A DNA stretch of 64,000 nt from Pantoea sp. SOD02 (GTDB lineage: Bacteria; Pseudomonadota; Gammaproteobacteria; Enterobacterales; Enterobacteriaceae): assembly GCF_024707505.1 (NCBI RefSeq), contig NZ_CP102604.1, positions 1-64,000 on the forward strand, in the 5' to 3' direction. The notes under the pieces were generated by a model, which was not told the origin of the DNA, searched no databases, and saw only the letters and a list, made by a program, of their open reading frames with translations. This document shows, one piece after another, positions 1 through 11,765 of this stretch (positions within the stretch are counted from its first letter, which is position 1; each line of letters opens with the position of its first letter). Both the position numbers and the translations under genes were made by a program.

Positions 1-1407
1 GTGTCACTTACGCTTTGGCAACAGTGTCTTGCCCGTTTGCAGGATGAGCTTCCTGCCACCGAATTCAGCATGTGGATTCGTCCGCTGCAAGCTGAATTGA
101 ACGACAATACGCTGACCTTGTATGCACCAAATCGGTTTGTACTCGACTGGGTTAGAGATAAATATCTCAATAGTATCAATGGGCTGCTGAATGAATTCTG
201 CGGTGCAAATGTGCCGTTACTGCGTTTCGAAGTCGGCACGCGTCCTGCCGCACAGGTGACAACCAGCCAACCGGCGATGGCCACTTCCAGTTACAGCGCA
301 CCTGCACCGATTGAAAATCGTCCCGCGCCGACGCAAATCCTGCGTCCAAGCTGGGATTCGGTGCCTGCGCCGGCGGATGTCACTTACCGCTCCAATGTGA
401 ATAACCGTCATAACTTCGACAACTTCGTTGAAGGTAAATCGAACCAGCTGGCGCGCGCGGCGGCACGTCAGGTGGCGGATAATCCTGGCGGCGCTTATAA
501 CCCACTGTTCCTTTATGGCGGCACCGGCCTGGGTAAAACTCACCTGTTGCACGCGGTGGGTAACGGGATTATTGCGCGCAAGCCCAATGCCAAAGTGGTG
601 TACATGCACTCTGAGCGTTTTGTGCAGGACATGGTTAAAGCCTTGCAGAACAACGCTATCGAAGAGTTTAAGCGTTACTACCGCTCGGTTGATGCGCTGC
701 TGATCGATGACATTCAATTCTTTGCCAATAAAGAGCGCTCGCAGGAAGAGTTCTTCCATACCTTTAACGCGCTGCTGGAAGGCAATCAACAGATCATCCT
801 GACCTCGGATCGCTATCCAAAAGAGATCAACGGCGTAGAAGATCGCCTGAAATCACGTTTTGGCTGGGGATTAACCGTGGCGATCGAGCCGCCTGAGCTG
901 GAGACGCGCGTCGCGATCCTGATGAAGAAAGCCGATGAAAACGATATTCGCCTGCCGGGTGAAGTCGCCTTCTTTATTGCTAAGCGTTTGCGTTCCAACG
1001 TTCGTGAGCTGGAAGGCGCGCTGAACCGCGTGATTGCCAACGCGAACTTTACCGGCCGCGCCATTACCATCGATTTCGTGCGCGAAGCGCTGCGCGATCT
1101 GCTGGCGCTGCAGGAAAAACTGGTCACCATTGATAATATTCAGAAAACGGTGGCCGAGTATTACAAAATTAAAGTGGCGGATTTGCTGTCGAAACGCCGT
1201 TCGCGTTCGGTAGCGCGTCCGCGCCAGATGGCGATGGCGATGGCGAAAGAGCTCACCAACCACAGCTTGCCGGAGATTGGCGATGCGTTTGGTGGCCGCG
1301 ACCATACCACCGTGCTTCACGCTTGCCGTAAAATCGAGCAACTGCGTGAAGAGAGCCACGACATCAAAGAAGATTTCTCTAACCTCATTCGAACACTATC
1401 TTCCTGA
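1..1407 (+). CDS. dnaA: Chromosomal replication initiator DnaA
   Basis: DnaA binds DnaA boxes at oriC, melts the origin and recruits DnaB with DnaC. The reading frame gives 468 residues, the usual enterobacterial length, from a GTG start at the first base of the window. An N-terminal domain I is followed by a Pro/Ala/Ser-rich linker (about residues 80-125). The AAA+ module has Walker A GGTGLGKT at 173-180 and a Walker B containing LLIDDIQFF. The C-terminal domain carries the [15 protein letters not shown]-binding signature. It is followed after 5 bases by dnaN, the standard operon. The dnaA promoter and any DnaA boxes lie outside the window. Confidence 0.99.
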   Translation: MSLTLWQQCLARLQDELPATEFSMWIRPLQAELNDNTLTLYAPNRFVLDWVRDKYLNSINGLLNEFCGANVPLLRFEVGTRPAAQVTTSQPAMATSSYSAPAPIENRPAPTQILRPSWDSVPAPADVTYRSNVNNRHNFDNFVEGKSNQLARAAARQVADNPGGAYNPLFLYGGTGLGKTHLLHAVGNGIIARKPNAKVVYMHSERFVQDMVKALQNNAIEEFKRYYRSVDALLIDDIQFFANKERSQEEFFHTFNALLEGNQQIILTSDRYPKEINGVEDRLKSRFGWGLTVAIEPPELETRVAILMKKADENDIRLPGEVAFFIAKRLRSNVRELEGALNRVIANANFTGRAITIDFVREALRDLLALQEKLVTIDNIQKTVAEYYKIKVADLLSKRRSRSVARPRQMAMAMAKELTNHSLPEIGDAFGGRDHTTVLHACRKIEQLREESHDIKEDFSNLIRTLSS

Positions 1408-1412
1408 CGCAT

Positions 1413-2513
1413 ATGAAATTTATTGTAGAACGTGAGCAGTTACTGAAGCCACTGCAACAGGTTAGCGGTCCACTTGGCGGACGCCCGACGCTGCCGATCC
1501 TGGGAAATTTACTGCTGCAGGTTAGCGAAGGCTCGCTGCGCTTGACCGGTACCGATCTGGAAATGGAAATGGTAGCCCGTGTTGCGCTGACGCAGCCACA
1601 CGAGCCGGGCGCGACCACGGTTCCCGCGCGTAAATTCCTCGATATTTGCCGCGGTTTGCCGGAAGGCGCTGAGATCAGCCTGACGCTGGAAGGCGACAGA
1701 ATGCTGGTGCGCTCTGGCCGCAGCCGTTTCTCGCTGTCAACGTTGCCCGCCAGCGACTTCCCGAATCTTGATGACTGGCAGAGTGAGGTGGAATTTACCT
1801 TGCCACAGGCGACGCTGAAACGTCTGATTGAAGCCACGCAGTTCTCAATGGCGCATCAGGATGTGCGTTATTACCTCAACGGTATGTTGTTCGAAACCGA
1901 AGGCGAAGAGCTGCGTACCGTCGCCACCGATGGTCACCGCCTTGCGGTGTGCTCAATGCCGATTGGTCAGGCGCTGCCGAACCATTCGGTGATCGTGCCG
2001 CGTAAAGGTGTGATTGAGCTGATGCGCTTGCTCGACGGTGGTGAAACGCCGCTGCAGGTGCAAATCGGTAGCAGCAACATCCGCGCACACGTGGGCGACT
2101 TCATCTTTACGTCGAAGCTTGTTGATGGCCGTTTCCCGGATTATCGCCGCGTATTGCCGAAGAACCCCGATAAAGCGCTAGAAGCTGGTTGTGATATTTT
2201 GAAGCAGGCATTTGCGCGTGCGGCGATTCTCTCGAATGAGAAGTTCCGCGGCGTTCGCATCTATATCACGGAAAATCAGCTCAAGATCACGGCGAATAAT
2301 CCGGAGCAGGAAGAAGCAGAAGAGATGCTGGATGTCTCTTACAACGGCACCGATCTGGAGATCGGTTTCAACGTCAGCTATGTGCTGGATGTGTTGAATG
2401 CGCTGAAGTGCGAGAACGTACGTTTGCTGCTGACCGATGGCGTTTCAAGCGTGCAGATTGAAGATGTTGCCAGTCCGGCTGCAGCCTACGTCGTCATGCC
2501 AATGCGTTTATAA
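1413..2513 (+). CDS. dnaN: DNA polymerase III sliding clamp (beta subunit)
   Basis: This is the beta clamp, a ring-forming processivity factor that tethers polymerase III to DNA and is a hub for repair and replication proteins. The product is 366 residues, the normal length for enterobacteria, starting MKFIVEREQLLKPLQQVSG and ending VVMPMRL, the conserved C-terminus that lines the hydrophobic partner-binding pocket. It lies 5 bases downstream of dnaA and is certainly co-transcribed with it. Unusually for this operon, it is separated from recF by 167 bases that hold a palindromic element. Confidence 0.99.
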   Translation: MKFIVEREQLLKPLQQVSGPLGGRPTLPILGNLLLQVSEGSLRLTGTDLEMEMVARVALTQPHEPGATTVPARKFLDICRGLPEGAEISLTLEGDRMLVRSGRSRFSLSTLPASDFPNLDDWQSEVEFTLPQATLKRLIEATQFSMAHQDVRYYLNGMLFETEGEELRTVATDGHRLAVCSMPIGQALPNHSVIVPRKGVIELMRLLDGGETPLQVQIGSSNIRAHVGDFIFTSKLVDGRFPDYRRVLPKNPDKALEAGCDILKQAFARAAILSNEKFRGVRIYITENQLKITANNPEQEEAEEMLDVSYNGTDLEIGFNVSYVLDVLNALKCENVRLLLTDGVSSVQIEDVASPAAAYVVMPMRL

Positions 2514-2533
2514 ATATCGGCCTGGCTTACTTG

Positions 2534-2617
2534 CCATTCTGGTCCCGGGCAGTGCTCGCCCTTGGTCACATACTTCAGTATGCTCCCAAGTTCTGCGCGC
2601 TGGCCGTAACCAGACTG
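2534..2617. repeat. Palindromic element between dnaN and recF
   Basis: The 167-base dnaN-recF gap holds an imperfect inverted repeat centred on the perfect 14-base palindrome CATACTTCAGTATG (2569-2582). The outer arms CCATTCTGGT (2534-2543) and ACCAGACTGG (about 2609-2618) are symmetrical about the same centre, and parts of the sequence between also pair (CTTGG with CCAAG). As RNA it could form a hairpin of about 85 bases. It looks like an ERIC-like or MITE-like intergenic repeat, but I cannot name its family. Confidence 0.7.
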
Positions 2618-2680
2618 GCTGCGCCGCCGACGGCCTGGATCTCAAATGTTAGGTAAAATCCCCCTCTCGCTGGATTCGTT

Positions 2681-6192
<3,512 letters not shown>

Positions 6193-6212
6193 TCGACACG
6201 GCAAAACGTAAA

Positions 6213-6239
6213 AACCCTTCCCTGGTGGAAGGGTTTTTT
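6213..6239. terminator. Bidirectional intrinsic terminator after gyrB
   Basis: The stem AACCCTTCC/GGAAGGGTT with loop CTGGT is followed by a T-run on the plus strand and preceded by an A-run. It can therefore end transcription of gyrB and also of the convergent histidine kinase gene, whose stop is at 6244. Confidence 0.93.
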
Positions 6240-6243
6240 GTTT

Positions 6244-7719
6244 TCAGCGCGGAACGGAGAAACGGAAGCAAGCGCCTGATGTTTGATCATCCAAACGGAT
6301 ATCACGCTCATGCAGTTGCAGGATGCGGCGCACCACCATCAACCCCAACCCCCCGCTATTTTTGCGCGTGCTGGCATGCGTTAACGCAGATGGACGTTCA
6401 AACAGCGTGGCGCGTAAATTATCAGGAATGCCCGGCCCGGAATCTTTCAGGCTCACTTCTACCTCACGATCGGCGCTGCGTAACGTCACCTCAATGGTGC
6501 CCGCTTCCGGCGTATGCTTGATCGCATTATCAAACAGGTTGGTCAGCACGCGATCGATCATCGAAACATCGGCATTCACCTGTGGCAGCTGCTCTGGCAT
6601 ATCCACCACAAAGCGGATATTGCGCGTGCTGGCCATTAACTCAAACTTCTGTACCACATCGTGAGTCAGTTCCGAGAGGCTAAACATCTCTCGATTAGGC
6701 TTGATCACGCCATATTCCAGCTGTGCCAGCTCAAAAAGCTGCTGCGCCAGCATGCTAACTTTCTGGCTTTGCGACAGCGCGATGTGCAGATAACGCTGAC
6801 TCTCGGCCGATTTCAGGCTGTCCGATTTATACAGCAGGGTTTCGAGGTAGCCATGCAAAGTGGTGAGCGGCGTACGCAGGTCGTGCGAGATATTGGCAAC
6901 AAAATCGCGGCGCAGCTGGTCCTGATAAGCCAGCTTTTCCCACTGAAAAGCGACGCGTCGCGCCATGCCGACAAAGGCACCTTGCAACAAACTCACTTCA
7001 TCTTTTTCATGAGGTTTTGGCAGCGGGAGATCAGCCAGTTGTTTTATCTCGGTCATGTCTTCACGGTTAAGTTGGCGCACGCGCTGCGTTAACTGACGCA
7101 TAGGCCGCGTGATCAAACTAAACGCCACCGCGCCCGCCGTCAGGCCAAATAACACCACCAGTAAAGATGACCAGAAAGACGTGCGCATCAGAATATCAAT
7201 CTGTGCTTCCTGCGCCAGCTGGTGATAATTCTCGCCCTGCAATATCACATACAGATAGCCCACCGTTTGACCATTACGCGCCAGCGGCGCCACGCTAAAT
7301 ACTTTATTTTCCTGGAGATTACGCGGATCATCACCGTATACCGGCGATGTCGCGCCATTCAGTTGCGCCTGTATGGGCTTCAGGCTGACATGGGTGCGTT
7401 TGATATGACCTGGCGGCGCCGCATCGGCGAGAATGTTGCCCTGCAAGTCCAGCAAATAGACTTCCACGCTGGGATTGAGCACCATCAAATCGCTAAACAG
7501 TGCCTTCATTAGCGGCAAGTTAACGCCTTTTTCACCAATCATATTGGGATTGAGGCTGGCGATGCTACGCGCCAATCCATCGGACAAACGCTGCACCACC
7601 GCGCTACCATATTGCGCGTTAATACGAATCTGCATCCAACCTGACAGCAGTGTGCAAAGTAACAGCAAAGAAGCGAAAACCAGCGCCAGGCGTTGGCTGA
7701 GTGTCAGGCGTTTCATCAT
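6244..7719 (-). CDS. Sensor histidine kinase of a two-component system
   Basis: Membrane-bound HAMP-type sensor kinase of about 491 residues. The likely start is one of the tandem ATGs at 7719/7716 (MMKRLTLSQRLALVF), just after the regulator's stop at 7727. TM1 is about residues 8-28, followed by a periplasmic sensing region of about 150 residues and TM2 at about 182-202. A HAMP linker leads to the HisKA H-box (ANISHDLRTPL, phosphorylated His about 279). The ATPase domain has N-box LFDNAIKHTP, G1 DSGPGIP and G2 SGGLGLMV. It sits directly downstream of an OmpR-type regulator gene and divergent from a cytochrome b/molybdoenzyme/MXKDX operon, so control of that operon is a fair inference. The ligand is unknown. 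Confidence 0.9.
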   Translation of the reverse strand: MMKRLTLSQRLALVFASLLLLCTLLSGWMQIRINAQYGSAVVQRLSDGLARSIASLNPNMIGEKGVNLPLMKALFSDLMVLNPSVEVYLLDLQGNILADAAPPGHIKRTHVSLKPIQAQLNGATSPVYGDDPRNLQENKVFSVAPLARNGQTVGYLYVILQGENYHQLAQEAQIDILMRTSFWSSLLVVLFGLTAGAVAFSLITRPMRQLTQRVRQLNREDMTEIKQLADLPLPKPHEKDEVSLLQGAFVGMARRVAFQWEKLAYQDQLRRDFVANISHDLRTPLTTLHGYLETLLYKSDSLKSAESQRYLHIALSQSQKVSMLAQQLFELAQLEYGVIKPNREMFSLSELTHDVVQKFELMASTRNIRFVVDMPEQLPQVNADVSMIDRVLTNLFDNAIKHTPEAGTIEVTLRSADREVEVSLKDSGPGIPDNLRATLFERPSALTHASTRKNSGGLGLMVVRRILQLHERDIRLDDQTSGACFRFSVPR

Positions 7720-7726
7720 TAAAAAC

Positions 7727-8440
7727 CTAATTGGCAGGCAGCGAGAATTTGTAGCCTTTTCCCCACACCGTAAGGATGTAGTGCGGTTCAGCAGGATTAT
7801 CTTCAATTTTTAACCGCAAGCGGTTGATGTGTGTATTCACGGTGTGTTCATAACCATCGTGTTGATAGCCCCAAACTTGATTAAGCAGGTTGAGGCGGGA
7901 GAACACTTTTCCCGGATGTTTGGCGAAGTGATAGAGCAGATCGAATTCCCGAGGCGTTAAGGTGATCGGCTTACTGTCCAACCAGACTTCACGTGCCACC
8001 GGATCAATCATTAATGCGCCCAGCTGTAAGGTGCCGGCCTCCATGCGTGAATTTAAGTTCATCGCTTCCTGACGCCGAAATAGCGCTTTAAGTCGCGCCA
8101 CCAATTCCAGCACCGAAAAAGGCTTCGGCAGATAATCATCTGCACCCAACTCAAGACCCAACACGCGATGAACTTCACTGGAGCGTGCGCTGATCATAAT
8201 GATCGGCGTATAGCGCTTCATAGCGCGTGCCCGGCGACAGATTTCCAGACCATCAATACCAGGCAACATCAGATCGAGAATTAAGGCGTCCCAATGCTGA
8301 GATTCCAGAAGCATAACGGCGAGATTTCCGTCTGCGGCATGTGTTACATCATAGCCTTCATCCTGAAAGTTTAAGCGCAGAACGTCGGCAATTCCGCTGT
8401 CATCTTCGACGATAAGTACTTTTTTTGCGTCAGACATCAT
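7727..8440 (-). CDS. OmpR/PhoB-family response regulator
   Basis: Two-domain regulator of about 237 residues. The receiver domain has the acidic pocket VEDD (residues 10-13), phospho-acceptor Asp55 in LILDLMLPG, and Lys in YLPKPFSVLEL. The C-terminal winged helix contains LTPREFDLLYHFAKHPGKVFSR and ends HTVNTHINRLRLKIE...VWGKGYKF. Two ATGs (8440 and 8437) follow an AAGGGA-type ribosome site, so either may be used. It is the first gene of an operon with the kinase. Its likely targets are its own promoter and the divergent cytochrome b operon. Confidence 0.92.
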   Translation of the reverse strand: MMSDAKKVLIVEDDSGIADVLRLNFQDEGYDVTHAADGNLAVMLLESQHWDALILDLMLPGIDGLEICRRARAMKRYTPIIMISARSSEVHRVLGLELGADDYLPKPFSVLELVARLKALFRRQEAMNLNSRMEAGTLQLGALMIDPVAREVWLDSKPITLTPREFDLLYHFAKHPGKVFSRLNLLNQVWGYQHDGYEHTVNTHINRLRLKIEDNPAEPHYILTVWGKGYKFSLPAN

Positions 8441-8759
8441 CCCTTCCTGCTTCGCTAATTTAATCAATATTACCGCTTAAAACCCCTCAGAGTTTTCACA
8501 TTTTGTTTAACTCGACGTGAGGCTTTGGTGAACAACAATTGGACACAATAGCATCCAGACATGAGTGATTGAGGTCAGACATGGATGGAAATTATTGCGT
8601 CTGCACCGGGGAAAGTGGCTGACGTTATCAAGCCAAATGGAAGGTAAACAGAGAATGAGCTCATGCGTCTATTGAGACATTTCTTGTCATACGGCTCGGC
8701 GGAATGACGGCAGAATGCGGCCTGAATTGATTGATGGGACCGGTTAAATGGAGATGCAG
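8441..8759. promoter_or_regulatory. Divergent intergenic region between regulator and cytochrome b genes
   Basis: About 320 bases without a convincing gene separate the two divergent operons and must hold both promoters. I see no clear paired operator, and the only ORFs are tiny (for example 13 codons from 8581). The two-component regulator probably binds here, but I cannot point to its site. Confidence 0.45.
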
Positions 8760-9365
8760 ATGGATGATAAATCAAAATGTTCAGCCGTGATCCATCCGTG
8801 GTGGTTACGCGTTTGTCACTGGATGAATGCCGCGGCCATTGTGATTATGACGCTGAGCGGATGGCGCATTTACAACGCTTCTCCACTCTTTGATTTTCGC
8901 TTTCCCGGTGAGATTACTCTCGGCGGTTGGTTGGGTGGTGCGTTGCAATGGCACTTCGCCGCGATGTGGATTTTCGCCGCAAATGGTGTGGTTTATCTGG
9001 CGATGAACCTATTTACCGGTCGCTTCGGTAAGAAGTTTCTGCCGCTGAGTTTGCGCGGATTCTTACATGATGCACTCAGCGCGCTGAAAGGCAAATTAGC
9101 CCATGCAGATTTACGTCAATACAACAACGTACAGCGCGCCGCTTATCTGTTTGTGATGGTGGTTTGCCTGCTGCTGGTGCTGTCTGGCTTAGTGCTGTGG
9201 AAACCGGTGCAGTTTGGACTGTTACGAGACCTGCTGGGCGGTTATGAAGCGGCACGTTACATCCACTTTTATGCTATGTCAGCGCTGGTGGGATTTGTCG
9301 CGGTACATATTGTGATGGTGGCGCTGGTACCAAAAACGCTGCTCGCAATGTTGCGCGGACGCTAA
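8760..9365 (+). CDS. Cytochrome b561-type membrane subunit
   Basis: Four-helix membrane cytochrome b of about 201 residues (cytochrome b561 / Ni-hydrogenase cytochrome b family). It has haem-ligand type histidines in HPWWLRVCHW (helix 1), LQWHFAAMW (helix 2) and RYIHFYAMSALVGFVAVHI (helix 4). It would pass electrons from the quinone pool to the periplasmic molybdoenzyme encoded next, in the same role as MsrQ/YedZ for MsrP/YedY, though the fold family is different. Three in-frame ATGs exist (8748, 8754, 8760). GGAG at 8750-8753 is well spaced only for 8760. The molybdoenzyme start follows 10 bases after the stop. Confidence 0.85.
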   Translation: MDDKSKCSAVIHPWWLRVCHWMNAAAIVIMTLSGWRIYNASPLFDFRFPGEITLGGWLGGALQWHFAAMWIFAANGVVYLAMNLFTGRFGKKFLPLSLRGFLHDALSALKGKLAHADLRQYNNVQRAAYLFVMVVCLLLVLSGLVLWKPVQFGLLRDLLGGYEAARYIHFYAMSALVGFVAVHIVMVALVPKTLLAMLRGR

Positions 9366-9375
9366 GGAGAGCGAA

Positions 9376-10164
9376 ATGAAAAAAATTGATGTTGATCTTT
9401 CGCCCAGCGATGCAGATGCCTTGGTCAAAGAGGCGCAGCAGTTACTGGCACGCAAACTGGATTCATCCTCACGTCGCCGCTTTTTACGTCAGGGCTTAAC
9501 GCTCGGCGGCGTAGTGATGTTAACCGGTTGCGATCTCAGTGATAAACCAGACGTTGATAGCGTGCTGAATAAATTTTCCCGCTTCAACGATCGTGTGCAG
9601 AGCTGGCTGTTTAATCCGGCCAATCTGTCACCGGAATACAGCGCCGATCGTATCTCGCAATCTTTTCCGTTTAACGCGTTTTACGGTGAGGAAGATATCC
9701 CGCAGATCAATGGCGACCAGTGGCGTCTGGAGATTGCCGGGCTGGTGAATGATAAGCGTAGCTGGTCGCTGCCTGAGCTCTACAACATGCAGCAGGTTGA
9801 TCAGATAACGCGTCATATCTGCGTGGAAGGGTGGAGTGAAATTGGTCGCTGGGGCGGCGTGCGTTTTGCTGATTTTCTGAAGCTGATTGGCGCCGATACC
9901 ACAGCCAAATACGTCAGCTTCAAGTGTGCGGATGATTATTACACCAGCATCGATATGGCATCGGCGCTGCATCCACAAACCATCATGGCGCTGAGCTGGG
10001 ATGGACGAATTCTACCGCCTGAATATGGTTTTCCGATGAAGATCCGTATTCCCACCAAACTGGGATACAAAAATCCGAAGCATATTCAGGTGATAGAAAT
10101 AACCAATCGTTATACCGGTGGTTACTGGGAAGACGAGGGCTACAACTGGTTCGGCGGAAGCTGA
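9376..10164 (+). CDS. Tat-exported molybdopterin-dependent oxidoreductase (sulfite oxidase / MsrP-like)
   Basis: 262-residue oxidoreductase of the sulfite oxidase molybdopterin-binding family. The N-terminus has a twin-arginine motif SRRRFLRQG (32-40) followed by a hydrophobic stretch and a lipobox LTGC ending at Cys52, so it may be a Tat-exported lipoprotein. The Mo-ligand cysteine is in the conserved HICVEGWSEIGRWGG segment. A good ribosome site (AAGGAG) precedes the ATG. It lies between a cytochrome b gene and a methionine-rich protein gene, which suggests a periplasmic methionine sulfoxide reductase or similar reductase. The substrate is inferred, not shown. Confidence 0.88.
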   Translation: MKKIDVDLSPSDADALVKEAQQLLARKLDSSSRRRFLRQGLTLGGVVMLTGCDLSDKPDVDSVLNKFSRFNDRVQSWLFNPANLSPEYSADRISQSFPFNAFYGEEDIPQINGDQWRLEIAGLVNDKRSWSLPELYNMQQVDQITRHICVEGWSEIGRWGGVRFADFLKLIGADTTAKYVSFKCADDYYTSIDMASALHPQTIMALSWDGRILPPEYGFPMKIRIPTKLGYKNPKHIQVIEITNRYTGGYWEDEGYNWFGGS

Positions 10165-10231
10165 TCCCTTAACTCGGTGCCATATTGCGCCAACACCTTT
10201 TATAAACCCTAGAAATGTAAGGAAACACCCG

Positions 10232-10546
10232 ATGAAAAACGTAATCGTAGCAACCTTTATCGCTTCAATGATGACCATGTCTGTGGCTTACGCTGCTGAT
10301 ACCATGGGCAAAGACGCCATGAAAAAAGACGAAATGGGCATGAAGAAAGATGCCATGCACAAAGACGCGATGGGCATGAAAAAAGATGCCATGAAGAAAG
10401 ACGAAATGGGCATGAAGAAAGATGCCATGAAGAAAGACGAAATGGGCATGAAGAAAGATGCCATGAAGAAAGACGAAATGGGCATGAAAAAAGATGCCAT
10501 GAAGAAAGATGAAATGGGCATGAAAAAAGACGCCATGAGCCACTAA
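10232..10546 (+). CDS. Methionine-rich MXKDX pentapeptide-repeat periplasmic protein
   Basis: 104 residues: a Sec signal peptide (MKNVIVATFIASMMTMSVAYA, 21 residues) and an 83-residue mature part made almost entirely of MKKDA / MKKDE / GM units. About 20 of the 83 mature residues are Met, and there is no Cys or aromatic residue. It fits the pentapeptide MXKDX repeat family. The ATG at 10232 has an AAGGAAA ribosome site. Downstream of a Moco oxidoreductase and cytochrome b it resembles the arrangement of MrpX with YedY1/YedZ1 in Azospira, where a Met-rich peptide is oxidised by hypochlorite and then re-reduced. That role here is inference. A strong terminator follows. Confidence 0.88.
   Translation: MKNVIVATFIASMMTMSVAYAADTMGKDAMKKDEMGMKKDAMHKDAMGMKKDAMKKDEMGMKKDAMKKDEMGMKKDAMKKDEMGMKKDAMKKDEMGMKKDAMSH
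10320..10534 (+). repeat. In-frame tandem repeats, 36-base unit, in the MXKDX gene
   Basis: About five near-identical 36-base units encode MGMKKDAMKKDE. The first part of the array is less regular and includes one MHKDA unit. Units differ mainly by aaa/aag and gac/gat third-base changes. Such an array can expand or contract by slippage without breaking the frame, so copy number may vary between strains. Confidence 0.9.
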
Positions 10547-10573
10547 GATCATCCTCTTACTCCATGTATGTCG

Positions 10574-10600
10574 GGCCATCACTTTCGTGATGGCCTTTTT
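10574..10600 (+). terminator. Intrinsic terminator after the MXKDX gene
   Basis: Perfect stem GGCCATCAC/GTGATGGCC with loop TTTC followed by five T residues. It ends the cytochrome b - molybdoenzyme - MXKDX operon. Confidence 0.93.
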
Positions 10601-10696
10601 CTTTACGGGGAAAAAATCTGAAGTCGGGTGCGAAACTGGTCAATGTGAGCTGAATCGCGCTAGCATTGATCAAAACCCTGACTCAACGAGGACGTT

Positions 10697-11506
10697 ATGG
10701 CTATAAAACTGGTTGCAATCGATATGGACGGCACGCTGCTCAATCCGCAGCACGAGATCACGCCTGCAGTTAAATCGGCCATTGAGCGCGCACATAAAAA
10801 AGGTGTGATGGTGGTGCTCACTACCGGCCGTCCGTTCGTCGGCATTCAGCGCTATCTGATGGAGCTGAATCTGGTTGATGAAGGTCAATATTGCATCAGC
10901 TACAACGGTGCGCTGGTGCATCGCGCTAATGATGGCGAGTGCGTCGCGGAAATCACGCTGGGTTTTGATGACTATTTATATATCGAACAGCTGGCGCGCG
11001 ACCTTGGCGTCCACTTCCAGGCCTTCGACAAATCCTTCCTCTATACGCCGAACAAAGACATTAGCGAATTCACCATCCACGAAGCGAGCCTGACCGGCAT
11101 TCCAGTGCGCTATCGTGCCGTGGAGGAGATGGATCGCGCCACGCGTTTCCCTAAGCTGATGATGATCGATAAGCCCGATCTGCTGGATTCTGCCATTCAG
11201 CGCTTGCCGCAGCAGGCACGCGACAACTACACCATTCTCAAAAGCGCGCCTTACTACCTCGAAATCCTCGATTCCCGCGTGAATAAAGGTCAAGGCGTGA
11301 AAATGCTGGCTGAGAAGCTCGGCCTGGCGCGCGAAGAAGTGATGGCAATTGGCGATCAGGAAAATGATCTGGCGATGATTGAGTATGCAGGAACCGGCGT
11401 AGCAATGGGCAATGCCATTGATTCGGTGAAGAAAATCGCACAGTTCATTACCAAAACCAATATGGAAGACGGCGTAGCGCACGCCATTGAAGAGCTGGTG
11501 CTTTAA
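10697..11506 (+). CDS. yidA: HAD-superfamily sugar phosphatase YidA
   Basis: Cof-type HAD-IIB phosphatase of 269 residues that hydrolyses small sugar phosphates and similar metabolites in the cytosol. Motif I is DMDGTLL (nucleophile Asp9), motif II TTGRP, and motif III/IV is the Lys before GVKMLAEKLGL with GDQENDLAM. It sits between gyrB and the dgo operon as in E. coli, here displaced from gyrB by the two-component/molybdoenzyme insertion. It is preceded by its own short intergenic region and followed by a pair of palindromic repeats. Confidence 0.96.
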   Translation: MAIKLVAIDMDGTLLNPQHEITPAVKSAIERAHKKGVMVVLTTGRPFVGIQRYLMELNLVDEGQYCISYNGALVHRANDGECVAEITLGFDDYLYIEQLARDLGVHFQAFDKSFLYTPNKDISEFTIHEASLTGIPVRYRAVEEMDRATRFPKLMMIDKPDLLDSAIQRLPQQARDNYTILKSAPYYLEILDSRVNKGQGVKMLAEKLGLAREEVMAIGDQENDLAMIEYAGTGVAMGNAIDSVKKIAQFITKTNMEDGVAHAIEELVL

Positions 11507-11536
11507 ACCCTTCTTATTCTCCTCACGCTGTTTTTT

Positions 11537-11602
11537 GGTCGCCATAAATGGCGACCCTACAAACCTCACCAAGCCATCGTAGGGTCGCCATTCGTGGCGA
11601 CC
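11537..11602. repeat. Paired palindromic intergenic repeat (copies 1 and 2)
   Basis: The first copy, GGTCGCCATAAATGGCGACC, is at 11537-11556 followed by CTAC. The second, GGTCGCCATTCGTGGCGACC, is at 11583-11602, preceded by GTAG, so the flanks point outward-in as an inverted pair separated by about 20 bases. It lies between yidA and the dgoR operator. Confidence 0.9.
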
Positions 11603-11645
11603 TTATTACATCATCGCACAAGCATTGTCTATTTTGTGATCCAGA

Positions 11646-11677
11646 TTGTAGTACAACTTAACTTAATGGTACTACAA
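11646..11677. promoter_or_regulatory. Predicted DgoR operator pair
   Basis: A self-palindromic site TTGTAGTACAA (11646-11656) and a facing GTACTACAA (11669-11677) form an inverted repeat about 90 bases upstream of dgoR. GntR/FadR-type regulators bind sites of this shape, so it is the likely autoregulatory operator for DgoR, relieved by the galactonate-pathway inducer. Confidence 0.75.
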
Positions 11678-11765
11678 TCGACGGCGCAGGTCAGGGCGGC
11701 CGTTAGGCTTCGCTACGCGAAAGCAGTAATCTGATGCGTAACTGCCTTTCACTGAATGGAACATC

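Noticed and set aside
2437..2652. Small plus-strand frame in the dnaN-recF gap
   Set aside because: It runs out of dnaN in another frame into the palindromic element; no ribosome site or family.
10265..10582. Antisense 105-residue frame rich in FFMHAHFVF repeats opposite the MXKDX gene
   Set aside because: It is the mirror of the tandem repeat; the sense strand has a signal peptide, ribosome site and terminator.
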